DNA from: Methanothrix harundinacea
GTDB taxonomy: Archaea; Halobacteriota; Methanosarcinia; Methanotrichales; Methanotrichaceae
Length of the DNA: 26,477 nucleotides
Direction of reading: 5' to 3'
Assembly: GCA_002502785.1 (NCBI GenBank)
Contig: DAQG01000043.1
Location: forward strand, 1 to 26,477
Shown: positions 14,885 to 22,691 of the stretch, piece after piece
Numbering within the stretch: position 1 is the stretch's first letter
Layout: each line of letters starts with the position of its first letter
Translations under genes and position numbers: made by a program
The notes under the pieces: generated by a model
Told to the model about the DNA's origin: nothing
Database searches by the model: none
Seen by the model: only the letters and a program-made list of their open reading frames with translations

Positions 14885-15598
14885 TCAGGGCCTTTGGCCT
14901 GCCATCAGGGCGATGCAGAGGTACTGCCAGACGACGTGAACCCGGTCGAATCCGGCCTCCCTCCACCAGGCCGCCTTCTGGTTCTTGCTCGCGTAGTAAT
15001 GGACCTCCTCCTCTGACCTGAGGCTCGATACGAAATCGGAGAGATCCGGGTCCTTGATCAGAGACTTCCTCGCCTCCATGAGATCCTCAAACCAACCGAG
15101 CATGTCGCTCTCCTCTTCAGAGTAACCCTCGACGGCGATCAGCCACCCACCTGGCCTCAGAAGATCAAAACACTTTCCGATGGCGGTTTTGTAGCTATCG
15201 AAGGCCAGGTGCTCCAGGACCAGGGTGGAGACGACGGCGTCAAACTTCCCGGGGTCTAGATCGAGGTCCCACCCATCGGCGGCGAGGTCAGACACCTTGG
15301 ATCCGATCACCGAATCCGGCGAGATCGCATCAATCTTCTTTTTTGCCACCTCGACCATGGAGGCGGAGCCGTCCAAAAGAAAGATCTTAGCGCCCGACGA
15401 CCTCTTCAGAATCGCGGCAGAGGCGTTCCCGGTGCCGCATCCCAAGTCCAGAACCTTCGGGCTTTTGCCCAGGTGGCGTTCCAGGGTCATCGCCGTCGTC
15501 TCTAAGGCGGTCTCGTACTCGGGGACCACCGTCGACTGGTAAAGGTCGTAGGCGGCAGCGTGCCGGTCGTAACAACGGATGGTGGAGTCTTCAGGCAT
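14885..15598 (-). CDS. Class I SAM-dependent methyltransferase, 237 aa
   Basis: The SAM-binding motif VLDLGCGTG is at residues 49-57, followed by an acidic motif II region (IFLLDGSASMVEVA), DAVVSTLVLEHL (motif IV) and LRPGGWLIAVEG (motif V). The full Rossmann core is present and the protein ends just after the C-terminal strand. The substrate cannot be told: the family includes small-molecule and quinone/lipid methyltransferases. N-terminal YDRHAAAYDLYQ resembles the helix seen before the core in UbiE/CmoA-like members. The upstream region carries two copies of a TATA-like 13-mer and no good ribosome site, so a very short leader is likely. It lies downstream of the PAP2 gene on the same strand but probably has its own promoter. 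Confidence 0.85.
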   Translation of the reverse strand: MPEDSTIRCYDRHAAAYDLYQSTVVPEYETALETTAMTLERHLGKSPKVLDLGCGTGNASAAILKRSSGAKIFLLDGSASMVEVAKKKIDAISPDSVIGSKVSDLAADGWDLDLDPGKFDAVVSTLVLEHLAFDSYKTAIGKCFDLLRPGGWLIAVEGYSEEESDMLGWFEDLMEARKSLIKDPDLSDFVSSLRSEEEVHYYASKNQKAAWWREAGFDRVHVVWQYLCIALMAGQRP

Positions 15599-15621
15599 CT
15601 TCGGTTCCCTTTGTTAAATCA

Positions 15622-15663
15622 TTTCTTATATTCGATTCCTTTCGATCTCGTTTCTTATATTCG
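15622..15663 (-). promoter_or_regulatory. Two direct copies of a TATA-like 13-mer
   Basis: TTTCTTATATTCG occurs at 15622-15634 and again at 15651-15663, 29 bp apart. On the minus strand each reads CGAATATAAGAAA, with a TATA core. The near copy would start transcription about 5 nt before the methyltransferase ATG, and the far copy about 29 nt further up. Confidence 0.5.
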
Positions 15664-15672
15664 GTCTTTGCC

Positions 15673-16662
15673 TTAGCCCCTTTCGGCCAGATTCAACCGG
15701 ATGAAGATGAGGGGCGCGACGGCCGCAGACCAAAACCCGACGGATGCGTATCGAAGGTAGCGCAGGCTGTAGCCGACGAGGTCAGGGTCTTTCGGAAAGA
15801 TAAGGCCGAGCCCCTGCCAGAGGATGATCACGCCTGCCAGGCCCACGACGACGCGGATAAAACGTTTCCAGTATATCCCGCCGGCATTAAAGCCGCCCCG
15901 GCTGGATATCCAGATGCGGCCCGCCCCAAGGCCAAAGAGGGCGCCCGAGGGCGATATCAGCGCCTCAAGCTCGAAGGGGTTCAGGCTTTCCATCTCTGGG
16001 TGGTCAAAAAGGGCGTTGGAAATCCAGACCTCAGGAAGCTCAAAGTCCCCCGTCAGGGCCAGGACCAGCGCGCCGAGGGAGATCATTCCGAGGGATGATA
16101 GAAAGACGACTGCGATCTGGTCAGCCACCTTCTGGCCTTCAAACCAGGCTTTGACCTTGGCCTCTTGAGTTACGAAAACCCAGATCCCGACTGCGCCGAG
16201 GGCCCAGCCCAAAAGGACGTCGAAATAGAAGTGGACGCCCAGAACCAGGCGGGAGAGACCGATCACGAAGATGAGGGGAACGACGACGACCCAGATCCAG
16301 GCGCGCCTGAAGGTGGCGGCGATCAGGCCGAAGATCGAGGCCGGAACTTGAGAATGGAGAGAGGGCGCGCCGAAGTAGGTCTCGGCCGCCAATCCCTGAA
16401 CCCTGGGGTCGTACCAGTAGGGGCGCGGAAGGTGGAGCGCCCATTTGAGGACGACGTTGGAGCCGCAGGCGAGAAGGAGCATCACACCCACCCGAAAGCC
16501 CAAGGTAGCGTTCACGGCCCAGTAGAGGATCGGCATCGCCAGCAGGTAAAACTCCTCGCGTCCCAACATGGTGATGAGCGTCATCGGAGCGTAGATCCAG
16601 TCGCCGAGGCTCTGGAGCTGAAGAATCAGGTCCACACCGTTGTTAAGTATCGTCTCTATCAT
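15673..16662 (-). CDS. PAP2-family membrane phosphatase with a long C-terminal membrane part, 329 aa
   Basis: All three phosphatase motifs are present: KWALHLPRP (K73...R80-P81), PSLH (100-103, where PSGH is usual) and SRLVLGVHFYFD (S137-R138, H144, D148). They sit between membrane helices, as in PAP2 enzymes that remove phosphate from lipid phosphates or undecaprenyl/dolichyl-type pyrophosphates. About 150 further residues add three or four helices with no motif I know, making it longer than the usual ~200-240 aa. Its role may be polyprenyl-phosphate recycling or lipid phosphate turnover. It is divergent from the glucokinase gene and upstream of the methyltransferase gene. Confidence 0.85.
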   Translation of the reverse strand: MIETILNNGVDLILQLQSLGDWIYAPMTLITMLGREEFYLLAMPILYWAVNATLGFRVGVMLLLACGSNVVLKWALHLPRPYWYDPRVQGLAAETYFGAPSLHSQVPASIFGLIAATFRRAWIWVVVVPLIFVIGLSRLVLGVHFYFDVLLGWALGAVGIWVFVTQEAKVKAWFEGQKVADQIAVVFLSSLGMISLGALVLALTGDFELPEVWISNALFDHPEMESLNPFELEALISPSGALFGLGAGRIWISSRGGFNAGGIYWKRFIRVVVGLAGVIILWQGLGLIFPKDPDLVGYSLRYLRYASVGFWSAAVAPLIFIRLNLAERG

Positions 16663-16832
16663 GCACCTCGGCCTCTACAGCCCGTCCTCGAAGTTGATCT
16701 GGGCATCTATCCCTTTCTATTTTTCGCCCAGGATTGCAATTTGTTGATTCATACAAAATGAAACTGATCTCCGGAAGATTCTTTACGGCAGAAGACAAAA
16801 AGAGAAAAAGCGGCACCGGGGCGGAGAAGAAT

Positions 16833-17897
16833 GTGAAGACGAGAATCCACAGACTGAAAATTGACAAGGACGAATATGACGGCTTCGTCCTAGGCGGCGA
16901 TGTAGGCGGCACTCATACGAACATCGCCGTAGCGGGCGCAAAAGACGGAAAAGCGGCCCTCATCTACTCCGCCCACTTTGAAAGCCAGAAGCTCACTTCC
17001 CTCATTCCGGCTTTGAGGGAGACCCTCGAATACGGCCAGGAGATGTACGGGATCGGAGTGGACCGGGGCTGCGCCGGCGTCGCGGGAGCCGTGACGACCC
17101 TGAGCCGGGCGAAGCCCACAAACCTCTCCTGGATGGTGGACGCTGAAGAGATCAAGAGGAAGTTCGGGCTTGAAGAATTCTGGATAACAAACGACTTTCA
17201 GATCATCGGCTGGGGCATCGACTCTCTCAAAGAGGGCGACCTCTTCTGTGCAAAGGCGGGCGAGCCGGGATCTGGCGAGACGAGGGCCGTCATCGGGGCC
17301 GGGACGGGTTTAGGTAAGGCGATCCTCTTATTCGACGGCAGAAGATACGTCCCGATCCCCAGCGAGGGAGGGCATGCGGACTTTCCGGTCCACGATCAGT
17401 TCGACCTGGAGCTGGCGGAATACGTTCGAGGCAAAAGAACGACCCCCTCCAGCTACGAGGATCTCCTATCGGGCCGGGGGATCGAGAATATCTACGATTT
17501 TCTGAGGGAAAAACGGGGAGGGACTGAAAAGACGGGCGAGATTGAGGGGGCCGAGGATAAAGCCGCCATAATCTCAAGGCACAGAAAAACCGACCCCCTA
17601 TGCCGAGAGACCTTCAGGATCTACGCGAAGTACTACGGAAGGTGCGCGAAAAACTTCGTCCTGGAGACCCTCGCCACCGGCGGCCTCTACATCGCAGGCG
17701 GGATCGCCGCGAAAAACAGGGAGATCTTCGTCTCGCCAGAGTTTCAGGCCGAGTTTCTGAACGCAGAAAAGCAGCGGCATCTTCTGGAGAGAACGCCGGT
17801 TTATGTCATCGCCAACTACGACGTCAGCATTATCGGGGCCTGCAACGCCGCAGTCGCCTCGTTCGACGCGTGCCCCTCTGATGTCTGCCTTTTGTGA
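16833..17897 (+). CDS. glk: Glucokinase of the bacterial Glk type (PF02685-like), 354 aa
   Basis: ATP-dependent phosphorylation of glucose to glucose 6-phosphate is the family reaction. Visible sites: phosphate loop GGDVGGTHTN (21-30), sugar-binding TNLSW (96-100), catalytic Asp in TNDF (D121), VIGAGTGLGKAIL (153-165), SEGGH (177-181), YEDLLSGRGIENIY and the second nucleotide loop GGLYIAGGIAAKN. Length fits the family (~320-350). GTG 16833 is chosen because GGAG lies 6 nt upstream and the family starts close to the first loop. An ATG at 16758 would add a Lys-rich 25-residue leader with no ribosome site. Many archaea use ADP-dependent or ROK sugar kinases, so this class may reflect transfer. 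It ends 10 nt from the convergent radical-SAM gene. It may feed glycogen or trehalose metabolism; that part is guesswork. Confidence 0.83.
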   Translation: MKTRIHRLKIDKDEYDGFVLGGDVGGTHTNIAVAGAKDGKAALIYSAHFESQKLTSLIPALRETLEYGQEMYGIGVDRGCAGVAGAVTTLSRAKPTNLSWMVDAEEIKRKFGLEEFWITNDFQIIGWGIDSLKEGDLFCAKAGEPGSGETRAVIGAGTGLGKAILLFDGRRYVPIPSEGGHADFPVHDQFDLELAEYVRGKRTTPSSYEDLLSGRGIENIYDFLREKRGGTEKTGEIEGAEDKAAIISRHRKTDPLCRETFRIYAKYYGRCAKNFVLETLATGGLYIAGGIAAKNREIFVSPEFQAEFLNAEKQRHLLERTPVYVIANYDVSIIGACNAAVASFDACPSDVCLL

Positions 17898-17907
17898 ATT
17901 CGTTCCG

Positions 17908-19365
17908 TCAGGCTACCCCTTTGCACAGCTCCCCCCGCTCCAGGTCCTCTTTGAAGTAGTCGCGGGGCGTCTTCAGCCTCAAGAGGAGGCCGAGCTTTCT
18001 TTTGGCGTAGAAGGGCGCTAGCCGCAAGGTCTCTTTCAGGAACCACTTCGGATAGAGCCTCTTGATCTTGGTGTATCGGAACCATTCGAGGTCGTAGTAC
18101 CTGGCGTTCATCTCCCAGGTGATGTACTGGACCATCTCAGCTGTGAGGTGTTTTGTGTTCAAATTCGCGTGAAGGCCGTCGTAGAATCGGTAGTCGTCGC
18201 AGGCGACTAGGCCCATCTTCTCAAGCTCCTCTCGCATCTCGGTCTTGGGGTAGGGGGTGCTGATGTAGAATATCGGTATGTCGACTTTCAGCTTTCTTGC
18301 AAGCTCGAAGTTCGACCAGAGGTCCTCAGCATCGTCCTCGGGGTTTCCGCCGATCAGCCCCGCCGAAACGATGATGTCGTTATCGTGCATGTACTCGATC
18401 GCCTTGTCGGCATTGTCCGACATCTTCCCCTTGCCGAGGAACTTCAGGTTCTCCTTGCTGGTGTTCTCGATCCCCAGAAATACGCCGTCAAATCCCGCTT
18501 TTGCCATCTTCTCGACGAGCCTTCTGCTCGACCCGATCCCCCGGGCCGAGGCCTGGACCTTGTACTTGAGGTGGTCGAGCCCCGCCTCGACGATGGCGTC
18601 GCAGAGCCGCTCCATCCGTTTTACATCTAAAGTCATGTTGTCGTCGGGAAAGAAGATCGATCTCGCGCCATGGGCCTCGGCGTCCCTTATATCCTCCAGA
18701 ATCCTGTCGAAGGGATACCTCCGGAAGGAACGCCCGTACATGTGCTGGATGGAGCAGAACTTGCAGCCGTTGGTGCAGCCCCGGCTCGTCTCGACGGAAT
18801 CGATTGCTATGCCAAAGCTCTGAAAGCCGGTGGTGATCAGGCGGGTGTCGCGGTTTGGCATTCTGATCTCCGAGACGTCGAGGACGGGTCTTGGGGGGTT
18901 GTGGACCATCCGGTCCCCTTTCCAGTACGAGAGCCCCTTCACCTCGCCTAGGTCGCTTCCTTTCTCGATCGCCTGGATTAGCTCCCGGAAGGTCGCCTCG
19001 CCCTCGCCCCGGACGACGTAGTCGGCGAGCCGTGCATCGGGGCTTTCGGCGATCTCGTCATAGTTCAGCGTCGGGTGGTAGCCGCCGAATACCGTCGCTG
19101 CACCGCTCTCCTTTGCCATCTTTGCGAGGGGGATCATGGCGTGGTACTGAAAGCTCATGCAGCTGAGGCCGACAAGATCGTAGCCTTTTCTCAGAACCCC
19201 TTCGAGGAATTCTTCGGGCCTCTTTGCGGCGTGGAGGTCTGCGACGTCCACACTGCAGATATCGTCAACGTTTCCCGCGATCGAGACGAGACCGTAGTTT
19301 GGGATTCTGGCTATCCGATCGAAGTCGGGCTGGACTACCGGCGAGGAGAGGAGGAGAACCTTCAT
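17908..19365 (-). CDS. B12-binding-type radical SAM protein, 485 aa
   Basis: An N-terminal cobalamin-binding-like Rossmann region (1-150, with YDLVGLSCMSFQYHA and ATVFGGYHPTLNYDEI) precedes a radical-SAM core with C197-C201-C204 (SRGCTNGCKFC) for the [4Fe-4S] cluster. FFPDDNMT, FLGIENTSKENL and AGLIGGNPEDDAEDL mark later strands of the barrel. The C-terminal ~100 residues (from WEMNARYYDLEW) are helical and basic. The family (BchE/HpnP/GDGT ring-synthase-like) includes cobalamin-dependent methylases and ring-forming enzymes, many acting on lipids or pigments. The substrate is not evident. It is coupled to the upstream radical-SAM gene: its ATG follows that stop by 4 nt and GGGTGAG lies within the end of the upstream gene. 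Confidence 0.85.
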   Translation of the reverse strand: MKVLLLSSPVVQPDFDRIARIPNYGLVSIAGNVDDICSVDVADLHAAKRPEEFLEGVLRKGYDLVGLSCMSFQYHAMIPLAKMAKESGAATVFGGYHPTLNYDEIAESPDARLADYVVRGEGEATFRELIQAIEKGSDLGEVKGLSYWKGDRMVHNPPRPVLDVSEIRMPNRDTRLITTGFQSFGIAIDSVETSRGCTNGCKFCSIQHMYGRSFRRYPFDRILEDIRDAEAHGARSIFFPDDNMTLDVKRMERLCDAIVEAGLDHLKYKVQASARGIGSSRRLVEKMAKAGFDGVFLGIENTSKENLKFLGKGKMSDNADKAIEYMHDNDIIVSAGLIGGNPEDDAEDLWSNFELARKLKVDIPIFYISTPYPKTEMREELEKMGLVACDDYRFYDGLHANLNTKHLTAEMVQYITWEMNARYYDLEWFRYTKIKRLYPKWFLKETLRLAPFYAKRKLGLLLRLKTPRDYFKEDLERGELCKGVA

Positions 19366-19369
19366 GATA

Positions 19370-20764
19370 TCATCTCACCCCCGACTCCAAGAACCAGGGC
19401 TTTTCGGGGTTGAAGTCGAACCGGTTCGCCCGCGAGACGTAGCTTGCGACCTCCTTCATCCCCGAGACCCCAGCGTACCGGTAGGCGTTCGCCCAGACCC
19501 GGAAGGAGGTGCGAAGGGGCGTCATCCTGTTGTAGACCTGCTTGAGCGACCAGCTTAAAACCTCCTCCATCTCCGCGGGCTGGATGTTGGGGTGGTTCCA
19601 GACGAGGTGCTTCATGTCGAACCGATGCCAGTCCTTCTCGAAGATCCCAAACTTTTCGTCCAGCTCGTCCCAGAGCTTCGTCTGGGGGAGAGGCGTCATG
19701 ATGCAGATCTGGGTTATGTCGAGCTTGAGGCTCGCGAGGTCCTTGATGTCGCTTTTGAGCGACTCCTTCGTATCCTCAGGAAATCCGATCATGTAGTAGC
19801 CGACGGTTCCAAACCCGTACTTCTGGAGGAGCCGGACCGTCTCCAGGACGTCTTCGGTACCCTCTTTCTTGTTGATGTCGTCGAGCTTGTCCTGGTGGAG
19901 GTTCTCGATCCCGATGGCAGCTCCTGCAAACCCCTTCACCACACGGGGCTTGGTTCCGGTGACCGGGTCGGGCCTTGACCTCATCTCGGCCCATTCGGGG
20001 ATCTTCTTTCGGAGGTAGTCGGCACGAGCCATGCAGCCCCAGACCATGCCGTACTCGTCCAGGAGGTCGACGACTTTGTCGGCATGTCGGCGGTTCGCGC
20101 CGAAGTTCTCGTCCTCGATCAGGACGACGTTGATCTCGTGATCCTTGTAGTAGGAGATCACCCGCTCCAGGCTATCGAGGGGGACGGGATGGGGACGGTT
20201 ACAGAACTTCGGGGTCTGGCAGAACTTGCAGCCGATGCCGCAGCCCCTGGTGGTGAACATGATCCCGTAGATGTTCAGCTTCTTGTTGAAGGGGGTTCCC
20301 AGGTACTCGATGAGGGGCGGATGCAAAACCTGGTTTTGCTCGATCTTGCGGCCGAAGTAAGGGGCGACCGCCCCCTCGGCGTACCCCTCGAAGATCCTGT
20401 CGAACTTGTCCTGGATCGAGGGCGTCAGGGCGCCGTAGTTTCCGGCCCATAGCTCGTCGACTTTTCCGCTCGCCCGAGCGGCGTCGACCATCACCAGGAT
20501 CTCGCAGGTCTCGTTCAGGTAGAAGGAGAAGCCTACGACGTCCCAGCCCTCTTCAAGCTTCCTCTTGTACTCCTCGAAGGTCGGGTACTCCAGAATCTCG
20601 ATCTCGGGGATGTTCTGCTTGAGGAACCGGAGGCCGAAGGACTGGAGCCGGGGCCAGTAGAACCGAAACCACTTGGAGCGCGCATTTGAGCCTATGTAAT
20701 CGTAAGGCTCGGGATCGTTTTTGTAAACCGTGGTGAAGAGGACTTTGGGGAGCATAATCGCCAT
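19370..20764 (-). CDS. Radical SAM protein with degenerate B12-type N-domain, 464 aa
   Basis: The cluster motif is C175-C179-C182 (TTRGCGIGCKFCQT), with another Cys at 188. The N-terminal ~150 residues have the outline of a cobalamin-binding fold (WDVVGFSFYLNETCEIL, ELWAGNYGAL) but start with an unusual aromatic block, SNARSKWFRFYWPRL. Later strands include IEDENFGANRRH, GAAIGIENLHQDKL and GYYMIGFPEDTKESL. No function is known to me. It is the first gene of a coupled pair, so the two proteins probably work on the same or successive steps. A second ATG lies at 20755. No clear ribosome site precedes 20764; AACCTTAATC (about 20782-20792) could be a TATA element giving a very short leader. Confidence 0.85.
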   Translation of the reverse strand: MAIMLPKVLFTTVYKNDPEPYDYIGSNARSKWFRFYWPRLQSFGLRFLKQNIPEIEILEYPTFEEYKRKLEEGWDVVGFSFYLNETCEILVMVDAARASGKVDELWAGNYGALTPSIQDKFDRIFEGYAEGAVAPYFGRKIEQNQVLHPPLIEYLGTPFNKKLNIYGIMFTTRGCGIGCKFCQTPKFCNRPHPVPLDSLERVISYYKDHEINVVLIEDENFGANRRHADKVVDLLDEYGMVWGCMARADYLRKKIPEWAEMRSRPDPVTGTKPRVVKGFAGAAIGIENLHQDKLDDINKKEGTEDVLETVRLLQKYGFGTVGYYMIGFPEDTKESLKSDIKDLASLKLDITQICIMTPLPQTKLWDELDEKFGIFEKDWHRFDMKHLVWNHPNIQPAEMEEVLSWSLKQVYNRMTPLRTSFRVWANAYRYAGVSGMKEVASYVSRANRFDFNPEKPWFLESGVR

Positions 20765-20895
20765 TTGCCCGCCGATCGAAGATTAAGGTTACGATTCCAC
20801 ATCTTAATCCTGCGCCTCTAGAAGACCGGATCAGAGACAGCACCACCAGATCCGCAAGCACTAAATTCTCCGGCGTTCATTCCAATGAAGGTGCC

Positions 20896-22095
20896 ATGTC
20901 CCTCAACAACAAACCTCTCGACCTCTTGGAAGAGGCAGACATTCGAAGCCTGATGGAAGACGAGGTCCCGGAGAGCAAGGTAATCGACTACAAAAAGCGT
21001 CTCCCGGGACCCTCGGAGCTGGAGAAGAAGGAGTTTCTCCGAGACGTCTCTTCCTTCGCCAACGCCTCCGGAGGCCACCTCGTCTACGGGATCGCAGAGG
21101 AGAACGGGGTACCTGTGAAGATCTGCGGCCTTGCTGGTATCGATCCAGACAAGGAAATCCTCCGCCTCGAGAGCATGGTTCAGACGGGAATCTCGCCCCG
21201 AATCCCAGGAATATCGATGAGGTCGGTTCCCATGGAAGGCGGAAAGTTCGTCATCGTGGTCCGGATACCCAAGAGCTGGGCTTACCCCCACATGATCACC
21301 AAAGGGTCTTCGAAGTTTTACTCGCGAAACTCCGCCGGCAAGTACCCTCTCGACGTCTTCGAGATAAGAACCGCCTTCTCCCTCACAGGGACCGCCACAG
21401 AAAGGATGAGAAACTTCAGGGCCGAGACACTGGCAAAGATTGTGGCCGGGGAAACGCCAACACCTCTCAACGACGGGCCTAAGATGGTCTTTCAGATCGT
21501 GCCCTTCGGGGCCTTCGAGCCGGGGTCCAGGTTTGACGTCTCGTCCCTCGTCCAGAAGTACAAAAGCGGCAAGGGTACCCTCCCGCTCCCTCTGACGGGC
21601 TTATTTTCGAGCTGGAGATACAATTTTGACGGCCTTTTGACTTACGACGACCGGGGCTCCTACTCCCAGGTCTTCGTCAGCGGGATCATCGAAGCCGTAG
21701 ACTCCTTCGTCCTGAGTGATAAGTCCGACGATCAGATCAGCGCTGACGGCGAGAAGGTCATAGCCAGCGTAAAATACGAGGAGACCCTCCTGGAGGCGCT
21801 TCCCAAGTACACCTGCATCCAGGAGTATCTCGGTGTCGAGCCCCCGGTCTTCGTGATGCTCAGCCTTCTCGGGGTCAAGGGCCGTTTTATGCAGGTCCAG
21901 ACTCCTGAGTTCTCGGGCCACAAAAATGTCCAGATCGACAGGGATGCCCTACTCGTCCCCGAGATCATGGTGGAGAGCTTCGATTACAGCCCCGAAGAGG
22001 TTTTGAGGCCGGCCTTCGATGCCATCTGGCGGGCTGCGGGCTGGGAGAGGTCGATGAACTACAACGACGAGGGGCATTGGGTCGGAAGGATATGA
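20896..22095 (+). CDS. AlbA_2/Schlafen-type putative DNA-binding protein, 399 aa
   Basis: Residues ~15-145 match the AlbA_2 (divergent AAA_4, Schlafen) domain: ESKVIDYKKRLP, the helix FLRDVSSFANASGGHLVYGI, ISPRIPGISMRSV and SKFYSRNSAGKYPL. Such domains occur in transcription regulators and in some RNA/DNA-processing defence proteins. The C-terminal ~230 residues show no winged helix or helicase motif that I recognise; they alternate beta and helical stretches (LPLTGLFSSWRYNFDGLL, GVEPPVFVMLSLLGV). The ATG follows GAAGGTG closely. The gene is divergent from the radical-SAM operon by 131 nt and stands alone, next to an insertion-sequence-like repeat region, which would fit an accessory gene. 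Function is open. Confidence 0.8.
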   Translation: MSLNNKPLDLLEEADIRSLMEDEVPESKVIDYKKRLPGPSELEKKEFLRDVSSFANASGGHLVYGIAEENGVPVKICGLAGIDPDKEILRLESMVQTGISPRIPGISMRSVPMEGGKFVIVVRIPKSWAYPHMITKGSSKFYSRNSAGKYPLDVFEIRTAFSLTGTATERMRNFRAETLAKIVAGETPTPLNDGPKMVFQIVPFGAFEPGSRFDVSSLVQKYKSGKGTLPLPLTGLFSSWRYNFDGLLTYDDRGSYSQVFVSGIIEAVDSFVLSDKSDDQISADGEKVIASVKYEETLLEALPKYTCIQEYLGVEPPVFVMLSLLGVKGRFMQVQTPEFSGHKNVQIDRDALLVPEIMVESFDYSPEEVLRPAFDAIWRAAGWERSMNYNDEGHWVGRI

Positions 22096-22112
22096 TCTAA
22101 TCCGATCAAATT

Positions 22113-22166
22113 GCGTGCGGCCACCTCGCCCTAAAGGTAGGGGTATGTATGCTCCGGGCCGCACGC
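22113..22166. mobile_element. IS200/IS605-like terminal hairpin, copy 1 (degenerate)
   Basis: Outer arms GCGTGCGGCC (22113-22122) and GGCCGCACGC (22157-22166) pair perfectly and enclose CCTCGCCCTAAAGGTAGGGG followed by TATGTATG-CTCCGG. The inner part resembles the element at 22318-22337. CCCTAAAGG inside a GC palindrome is typical of the ends of IS200/IS605/IS1341 elements in archaea. No transposase is present. Confidence 0.45.
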
Positions 22167-22303
22167 CCGGTTTTCGAGATTTCAGAAATCCTCAAGTCTT
22201 CGTTGCCCAGATTCCCAGATCTGCACGATTGAAACCCCGCTTTAGATTTCCTCTGAATAGTCTCTAAAGTTTTATCAATTCAAAGGAACACGAAGAACGG
22301 GCG

Positions 22304-22353
22304 AGGGTTCAATTCATCCCCGCCCTAAAGGACGGGGTATTCGTGACCCTCCG
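22304..22353. mobile_element. IS200/IS605-like terminal hairpin, copy 2
   Basis: TTCATCCCCGCCCTAAAGG followed by ACGGGGTATTCG contains the stem CCCCG (22318-22322) with CGGGG (22333-22337), continued as CC/GG after one mismatch, with a TAAA loop. Outer GAGGGT and ACCCTC also pair. Copies 1 and 2 are in the same orientation ~190 bp apart. They could bound a small non-autonomous element or be relics of separate insertions. Confidence 0.5.
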
Positions 22354-22409
22354 CGCTCCTGAAGTAATATGTGGGCTCCTTTGACGAAAATATCAACAAG
22401 ATCTCGGCC

Positions 22410-22541
22410 TCAGAAGAAAAAGACGTAGACGACCAGCAACACCAGGATCTCCACGAACAGGATGGCGGAGAGGAAGGAGTACCTCCGGTGTAGATGGGGG
22501 TTCTCTCGGAGCGCCTCTCGCAGGGCCTCGTTTCGCTTCAT
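22410..22541 (-). CDS. Single-span micro membrane protein, 43 aa
   Basis: The ATG at 22541 opens a frame with a charged N-terminal half (MKRNEALREALRENPHLHRR) and one clear membrane helix (SFLSAILFVEILVLLVVYVF), ending FFF-stop. The charge pattern predicts the N-terminus inside. It is too short for normal ORF cut-offs. Support comes from the sharp amphipathic-then-hydrophobic design and an AT-rich promoter block (22551-22575) whose TATA centre at ~22567 puts the start at or next to the ATG, so the mRNA may be leaderless. It is divergent from the AtpZ-like gene. No family is recognised. Confidence 0.6.
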   Translation of the reverse strand: MKRNEALREALRENPHLHRRYSFLSAILFVEILVLLVVYVFFF

Positions 22542-22550
22542 TCCATTTTT

Positions 22551-22575
22551 GCTAATATACAAATAATAGATAAAT
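22551..22575 (-). promoter_or_regulatory. TATA block for the 43-aa gene
   Basis: The minus strand reads TTTATCTATTATTTG followed by TATATTAGC. With the centre near 22567 the usual spacing puts the start at ~22542, the base before the ATG. Confidence 0.45.
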
Positions 22576-22691
22576 GTGGCGAGTCGTTTGGTCCTATCCC
22601 AGGATTGATCGAAATGGGCGACTATGGGGTGACATAGACCTCTGATCGGAAAAGCGTAACAAGAATTAAAACAAGAGAGGGATCGTCGAAG

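Noticed and set aside
14702..15016. Plus-strand frame across the 13-bp hairpin
   Set aside because: It runs antisense into the methyltransferase gene and through a perfect hairpin; no recognisable features.
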